A stretch of DNA of 9,663 nucleotides from DASTDH01 sp035601575. Lineage in GTDB: Bacteria; Verrucomicrobiota; Verrucomicrobiia; Chthoniobacterales; JAFAMB01. The position numbers and the translations under genes were made by a program. Under the pieces are notes generated by a model, which saw only the letters and a list, made by a program, of their open reading frames with translations, was not told where the DNA came from and did no database searches. Position 1 is the stretch's first letter. Each line of letters begins with the position of its first letter. The stretch lies in NCBI GenBank assembly GCA_035601575.1, contig DATNNZ010000339.1, forward strand, positions 1 through 9,663, in the 5' to 3' direction. Shown piece after piece: positions 5,976 through 9,663 of the stretch.

Positions 5976-7328
5976 ATGTCATATCAAACTGTGCAGCCTC
6001 CTGCCGGCGGAAAAGTCACGATTGAGAACGGTACGATTCACTGTCCGGACAATCCGGTCATCCCTTTCATCCGTGGTGATGGGACCGGCAGCGACATTTG
6101 GGCTGCCAGCGAGCGGGTCTTTAACGCGGCGGTTGAGACGGCCTATAGAGGCCGAAGACGCATTTCCTGGTTCGAGGTTTTCGCCGGAGAGACTGCGAAA
6201 CAGAAGTTCGACACCTGGCTGCCGGACGATACCGTTCAGGCGTTCAAAGAGTTTTTGGTCGGAATCAAAGGTCCATTGACCACCCCGGTTGGCGGCGGCA
6301 TCCGATCACTCAATGTCGCGCTGCGACAATTACTCGACCTCTATGTTTGCCTTCGGCCCGTGCAATGGTTTCATGGAGTCCCTTCTCCAGTTCGCCACCC
6401 GGAGAAGGTAAACATGGTGATCTTTCGAGAAAACACCGAAGACATTTACGCTGGGATTGAATTTCGAGCTGGTTCACCCGAGGCGCAGAAGTTTCTCAGC
6501 ATCCTGGAGAAAGAATTTCCTAAGGAATTCGCCAAAGTCCGATTTGGGACCGAGAAAGCGATAAAGGGATTCCTCAGTTTTGAGCCGGGATTGGGCCGGA
6601 CTGAATTGGAAGTTGGTATCGGTATCAAGCCGGTAAGCCGGCTCGGTTCGAACCGTTTGGTCGCGGCCGCGATTCGCTACGCGATCGAAACAAAGAGAAA
6701 ATCGGTGACCCTGGTTCACAAAGGGAACATCATGAAATTTACCGAAGGTGCATTTCGCGATTGGGGTTATGAACTGGCCGACACGCAGTTTAAGGATCAG
6801 ACCTACTCCTGGGCCCGCTGGGAAAAAACCAAAGCCGCCTTCGGCGAAAAAGCCGCTAACGATGAAATGAAAGCCGCGCAGTCCGAAGGTAAAATCATCG
6901 TAAACGACGCGATTGCCGATATCACGCTACAGCAGGTTTTGACGCGGCCAGACGATTTCGACGTTATTGCTACCCTTAACCTCAACGGCGACTACCTGTC
7001 CGACGCGTTGGCAGCCCAGGTCGGAGGGATTGGTATCGCTCCGGGTGGAAATATTAATTATCATAGCGGACATGCGATTTTCGAGGCTACGCACGGCACT
7101 GCTCCGAAATACGCAAATCTTGATCGGGTCAATCCTGGCTCGGTGGTGCTTTCCGGTGAGATGATGTTGCGTCACCTTGGCTGGACAGAAGCGGCGGACC
7201 TCATTATTCGGGGCATCAATGGAGCAATTGCCAGCAAACGCGTCACATACGATTTTGCTCGTCTGATGGAAGGAGCAACCGAAATCAAGTGTTCCGAGTT
7301 CGGCGACAACATCATTGCGCACATGTGA
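5976..7328 (+). CDS. icd: Isocitrate dehydrogenase, NADP-dependent
   Basis: The enzyme oxidatively decarboxylates isocitrate to 2-oxoglutarate in the TCA cycle, forming NADPH, and is a cytoplasmic homodimer. From the ATG at 5976 it has 450 residues and begins MSYQTVQPP, as bacterial Icd proteins often do. Substrate-site residues match E. coli Icd: Ser111, Asn113, Arg117, Arg127 and Arg151, with ENTEDIYAG carrying Tyr158. Lys249 is in VHKGNIMKFTEG, and the metal-binding Asp311, Asp339 and Asp343 are present. NADP preference is supported by HGTAPKY (Lys378, Tyr379) and by Tyr425 and Arg429. Ser111 corresponds to the serine phosphorylated by AceK in enterobacteria; no aceK is in view. It is somewhat longer than the E. 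coli enzyme (416), mostly through extra residues at about 160-205. The frame opens upstream to an ATG at 5877, but those 33 residues are unlike the family and were excluded. No Shine-Dalgarno sequence is evident. It is divergent from marR and convergent with the AI-2E gene. Confidence 0.96.
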   Translation: MSYQTVQPPAGGKVTIENGTIHCPDNPVIPFIRGDGTGSDIWAASERVFNAAVETAYRGRRRISWFEVFAGETAKQKFDTWLPDDTVQAFKEFLVGIKGPLTTPVGGGIRSLNVALRQLLDLYVCLRPVQWFHGVPSPVRHPEKVNMVIFRENTEDIYAGIEFRAGSPEAQKFLSILEKEFPKEFAKVRFGTEKAIKGFLSFEPGLGRTELEVGIGIKPVSRLGSNRLVAAAIRYAIETKRKSVTLVHKGNIMKFTEGAFRDWGYELADTQFKDQTYSWARWEKTKAAFGEKAANDEMKAAQSEGKIIVNDAIADITLQQVLTRPDDFDVIATLNLNGDYLSDALAAQVGGIGIAPGGNINYHSGHAIFEATHGTAPKYANLDRVNPGSVVLSGEMMLRHLGWTEAADLIIRGINGAIASKRVTYDFARLMEGATEIKCSEFGDNIIAHM

Positions 7329-7332
7329 GGCG

Positions 7333-7353
7333 AGAAGCCGGAAGCCGGCTTCT
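7333..7353. terminator. Hairpin terminator between convergent icd and AI-2E genes
   Basis: GAAGCCGG (7334-7341) and CCGGCTTC (7345-7352) pair perfectly around an AAG loop, and A7333-T7353 extends the stem to 9 bp. It fills the 28-bp gap between the two stop codons, so it can serve both strands. The U-tracts are weak on both sides. Confidence 0.75.
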
Positions 7354-7356
7354 TCA

Positions 7357-8631
7357 TCACGTGGCGATTTCGATCTCGCTATCTTCGTCTTTCTCGACCT
7401 TATCGAAAAACAGATTTCGGCGGCGTTCCCAGACATAGCGCTGCATCAACACTTTGACCGTGGCAGTGAGCGGAATAGCTAGCACCGCACCCACTAATCC
7501 GCCGAAAACCAGGGTCCAGAAAAAAACGGAGAAAATCACCGTAATCGGGTGAAGGCCAACGGAATTACCAACAACGCGGGGCGCTACGACCATCCCGTCA
7601 ATCTGCGAGACAATCACGAAGACCATAGTAACCCAAAATGGGTGGGCAAAGTCATTGAACTGTACGAAAGCAATGATCATTGCGGGAACGTAACAGACAA
7701 CGTAACCGACGTAGGGAATGATCCCGATGAAGGCTAAGAAAATCCCGATCAAAAATCCGAACTGGAGCCCGACGATCGACAAACCGGTGGCAACCAGGGT
7801 GCCATCGATCAGGCTAACCACCAATTGACCTCGGAAGAAAGCAATCAGATAGCCGTTTATCTCGGTAAGAACAGTGACGACTTCGTCTTTGAACTCCGAG
7901 TTCCGGATCGGCAGAAAATTACTCCAAGACGAGGCAATGCGCGGACTCTCTTTGAGAAAGAAAAAGAGATAAATCGGCACGATAAAAAGGCCGAAGAGAT
8001 AGCCGAAAACGCCGAATACTCCGGTCAAACTGGTCTGGATGAATGTCCAGGTCTGCTGAGCAAGTGCGGGCAGCTGATCCCTTAGGTACTGCAGCGACTG
8101 CTGGATGTAAGGATTGTCTCGGTAACGTTCAAAAGCACTACTGGGAATGGGGCTCACCGTTGCGTTGGGGGGCGAAATGGCACCAGGAGCGACGCCGGGC
8201 GTTGGGTTTGCGTCCGGTTGCCGGGGTCCTATCTGCGGTAGTTTAGTCAGGCTGTGTTCCAGATAATCATCGAATAAGCCCCAGCTTCTCTCCAAATAAC
8301 CCGGCAGGGCAGTGAAAAACTTCTGACTCTCATAGGAGACCGATGGACCAATACCGATAAATAAGAGGCTTCCGCCCGACACGAAAACGGCAAAGACGAT
8401 CACCACCGCGATAAGCCGAGGTAAACCACGCCGTGCCAGCCAGCTGACCAGCGGCTCGAGCAAATAGGCGAGTACCCCGGCAATCGCAAACGGGACTAAA
8501 AGAGGCTGCAAAAAGAGCACAATGCGGGTCGCGGCCAAGACGGCTAAGAAAATAACCGCCACGATCACTACGAGAGAGACGCAAGTGATCGCACTCCAAA
8601 GGGTTTTCTTCTGCCAGGGAGTCGGATACAA
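7357..8631 (-). CDS. AI-2E / PerM-family transporter (membrane protein)
   Basis: The 424-residue protein has the AI-2E family layout: membrane segments at about 12-37, 39-61 and 72-95, a soluble region to about 200, then further segments at about 205-227, 260-290, 291-325, 332-350 and 365-395. Family motifs include FFRGQ (265-269), IPYVG (305-309), PRVVGNSVGLHP (351-362) and the late PLTA (387-390). Members have been linked to export of autoinducer-2 or to ion/proton antiport; the substrate here cannot be told. The soluble region has a Pro-rich, probably unstructured insert (133-163), and the C-terminus is acidic. There is no ATG near the start. The TTG at 8631 is the conventional choice, but the frame stays open upstream, adding PHFELV, with an ATT at 8652 as a non-standard possibility. 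No ribosome-binding site is clear for either. Confidence 0.9.
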   Translation of the reverse strand: MYPTPWQKKTLWSAITCVSLVVIVAVIFLAVLAATRIVLFLQPLLVPFAIAGVLAYLLEPLVSWLARRGLPRLIAVVIVFAVFVSGGSLLFIGIGPSVSYESQKFFTALPGYLERSWGLFDDYLEHSLTKLPQIGPRQPDANPTPGVAPGAISPPNATVSPIPSSAFERYRDNPYIQQSLQYLRDQLPALAQQTWTFIQTSLTGVFGVFGYLFGLFIVPIYLFFFLKESPRIASSWSNFLPIRNSEFKDEVVTVLTEINGYLIAFFRGQLVVSLIDGTLVATGLSIVGLQFGFLIGIFLAFIGIIPYVGYVVCYVPAMIIAFVQFNDFAHPFWVTMVFVIVSQIDGMVVAPRVVGNSVGLHPITVIFSVFFWTLVFGGLVGAVLAIPLTATVKVLMQRYVWERRRNLFFDKVEKDEDSEIEIAT

Positions 8632-8678
8632 AACTAGTTCAAAATGCGGAATTTTCGGTGCGGTTTCAACCCAATTTC

Positions 8679-8696
8679 AATCGCTGACCAGCGATT
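8679..8696. promoter_or_regulatory. Perfect 8-2-8 palindrome upstream of the AI-2E gene
   Basis: AATCGCTG-AC-CAGCGATT has fully complementary 8-bp arms with a 2-bp centre, 48-65 bp upstream of the TTG at 8631. The same geometry as the marR palindrome but a different sequence suggests a site for a different dimeric regulator. It could also fold as a 7-bp hairpin with a GACC loop, but no U-tract follows, so it is not a terminator. Confidence 0.45.
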
Positions 8697-8796
8697 ACAT
8701 GGCACCGGGTGTAAGCCTTTGGCGTTTCCGCCGATAGCGACCGCGGTTTCTGACAAGCTGAGTCAATCCCTTCGTTGGTTATCTCGAGTGCCTGGT

Positions 8797-8819
8797 AAAA
8801 GAAGAAGCCCCGACGGGGC
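8797..8819 (-). terminator. Minus-strand rho-independent terminator-like hairpin
   Basis: On the minus strand GCCCC-GTC-GGGGC (8819-8807) is followed by a T-rich tail, TTCTTCTTTT (8806-8797), the classic layout of an intrinsic terminator. The plus strand has no T tail. No minus-strand gene is recognised between here and moxR, so it may end a small RNA or act as an attenuator ahead of the AI-2E gene. Confidence 0.5.
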
Positions 8820-8932
8820 GATGTTCCCGAGGTGGGAGATCAACCTGGGCGGTCTTGTCTTGGGTTGACGCGTATCGACAGCGCCGGACCGCTACCGAAA
8901 GACAACGGGTGTTTGCGTTTTCTTCGAGAAGC

Positions 8933-8955
8933 CTTTTGTTGCATCCTAGCAAAAG
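8933..8955 (+). promoter_or_regulatory. Hairpin just before the moxR start codon
   Basis: CTTTTGTT (8933-8940) can pair with AGCAAAAG (8948-8955), eight pairs including one G-U, around a 7-nt loop. It ends 6 nt before the ATG at 8962, where a Shine-Dalgarno sequence would be expected and none is clear. It could reduce ribosome access, but this is inference. Confidence 0.35.
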
Positions 8956-8961
8956 ACCTTT

Positions 8962-9663
8962 ATGACGATTTCTACAGAAGCGCTAACGGAAGAGGTGAAG
9001 ACTGCGGGAACGTGGGTTAGCGCCGTCCAGAACGAAATTTCACGGGTCGTCGTCGGCCAAAAATATTTGGTTGATCGTCTCTTGATTGGTTTGTTGGCCA
9101 ATGGACACGTCTTACTGGAAGGTGTTCCTGGGTTGGCGAAAACCCTCACGATTCGGACTTTGGCCGGTTGTATCCAGACTGGATTCCGACGACTTCAATT
9201 TACACCTGATCTTCTACCGGCTGACATCGTTGGAACGCTGATCTACAATCCTCGTGACGGCGACTTTCGGCCGAAATTAGGACCCATTTTTTCAAACCTC
9301 ATCTTGGCAGACGAAATCAATCGCGCGCCAGCCAAGGTACAGAGCGCTTTATTGGAAGCAATGCAGGAGAGACAGGTGACCATCGGCGAGCAGTCCTATC
9401 GCTTGCCAGATCCATTTCTTGTTCTGGCCACGCAGAATCCTCTCGAACAAGAAGGCACCTATCAGTTACCAGAAGCGCAACTGGATCGGTTCATGCTGAA
9501 ATTGAACGTGGACTACCCCAGCAAGACGGAAGAACGCCAGATCTTGGATCTGATGGGCACATCTGCGCCGAATTTTTCGGTACAAGGGGTCGCCAGTCCA
9601 GATATGATTGTTCGCTCTCGCGACATTGTGAACCGAGTTTTTATCGATGATCGAGTAAAGGAC
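8962..9663 (+). CDS. MoxR-family AAA+ ATPase (5' part, truncated by window end)
   Basis: The frame is open from the ATG at 8962 to the last base, giving 234 of the usual ~320-340 residues. MoxR ATPases are chaperone-like AAA+ proteins that help assemble or activate partner complexes, commonly encoded next to DUF58 and von Willebrand A-domain proteins. Walker A is GVPGLAKT (54-61) and Walker B is LILADE followed by INRAP (113-123). Sensor 1 is in LATQNPLEQEGTYQLPEAQ (155-173), followed by LDRF with Arg176. Only this start is possible in frame, because a TAG lies 15 bp upstream. The missing part is the C-terminal lid domain. Nothing in the window is co-directional with it nearby, so it is probably the first gene of an off-window operon. 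Confidence 0.95.
   Translation, partial: MTISTEALTEEVKTAGTWVSAVQNEISRVVVGQKYLVDRLLIGLLANGHVLLEGVPGLAKTLTIRTLAGCIQTGFRRLQFTPDLLPADIVGTLIYNPRDGDFRPKLGPIFSNLILADEINRAPAKVQSALLEAMQERQVTIGEQSYRLPDPFLVLATQNPLEQEGTYQLPEAQLDRFMLKLNVDYPSKTEERQILDLMGTSAPNFSVQGVASPDMIVRSRDIVNRVFIDDRVKD

Larger units (their letters stand above)
8632..8961. other. Divergent non-coding region between AI-2E and moxR genes
   Basis: About 330 bp without a convincing gene; short frames here lack family features. It holds an 8-2-8 palindrome (8679-8696), a minus-strand terminator-like hairpin (8797-8819), a small stem at 8825-8837, two crossing pairs of complementary segments (8849-8905) and a hairpin at the moxR start (8933-8955). 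No tRNA or known riboswitch was recognised, and no convincing promoter pair was found. Confidence 0.6.

Noticed and set aside
6927..7436. 169-codon antisense frame across the end of icd and the terminator
   Set aside because: It runs opposite the highly conserved icd coding region and into the hairpin terminator and AI-2E gene end; no domain is seen.
8632..8961. tRNA or known riboswitch in the divergent region
   Set aside because: No T-loop consensus, acceptor stem or recognised riboswitch core motif could be found on either strand.
8832..9020. 62-codon plus-strand frame overlapping the moxR start
   Set aside because: It crosses the moxR reading frame, whose AAA+ motifs are unambiguous, and has no features of its own.

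Overview
The window is a 9.7 kb piece of a moderately GC-rich bacterial chromosome carrying mostly single-copy metabolic and envelope genes. The best guess at origin is the Verrucomicrobiota, perhaps a soil Chthoniobacterales relative. The main pointer is a four-helix-bundle protein with the C-terminal 'suffix' domain and a 9-bp repeat linker, a gene type I associate with that phylum. The style of the PgeF, Icd and AI-2E proteins is compatible. This is inference from protein character; there is no rRNA to confirm it.

Layout, left to right: (1) 3-107, a possible C-terminal scrap of an upstream gene. (2) 134-2083 (+), a two-domain class II aldolase-like/short-chain dehydrogenase protein whose aldolase half has lost its metal ligands. 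(3) 2084-2310, an intergenic stretch with decayed short repeats. (4) 2311-3000 (+), the four-helix-bundle/suffix gene with an in-frame 9-bp repeat array that flips orientation in the middle. (5) 3039-5752 (-), a tight three-gene operon transcribed marR -> tolC-family -> pgeF, with a 4-bp ATGA overlap and a 6-bp gap between genes. (6) 5753-5975, a divergent control region with a perfect 18-bp palindrome over the predicted -10 of the marR promoter. (7) 5976-7328 (+), NADP-dependent isocitrate dehydrogenase. (8) A shared hairpin terminator at 7333-7353. (9) 7357-8631 (-), an AI-2E/PerM-family membrane protein. (10) 8632-8961, a divergent non-coding region with another perfect 8-2-8 palindrome and a minus-strand terminator with no obvious gene to terminate. 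(11) 8962-9663 (+), the first 234 codons of a MoxR-family AAA+ ATPase, cut off by the window edge.

The genes do not form one pathway. Functional units I can support are the MarR-controlled operon, probably autorepressed, combining an outer-membrane efflux channel with a peptidoglycan-editing enzyme, and the convergent icd/AI-2E pair sharing a terminator. MoxR is probably the first gene of an off-window cluster. I do not see a clear new defence or mobile system. The items most worth a second look are the metal-ligand-less aldolase domain, the orientation-switching repeat inside the four-helix gene, the marR operator and operon content, and the possible small RNA or leader in 8800-8960.
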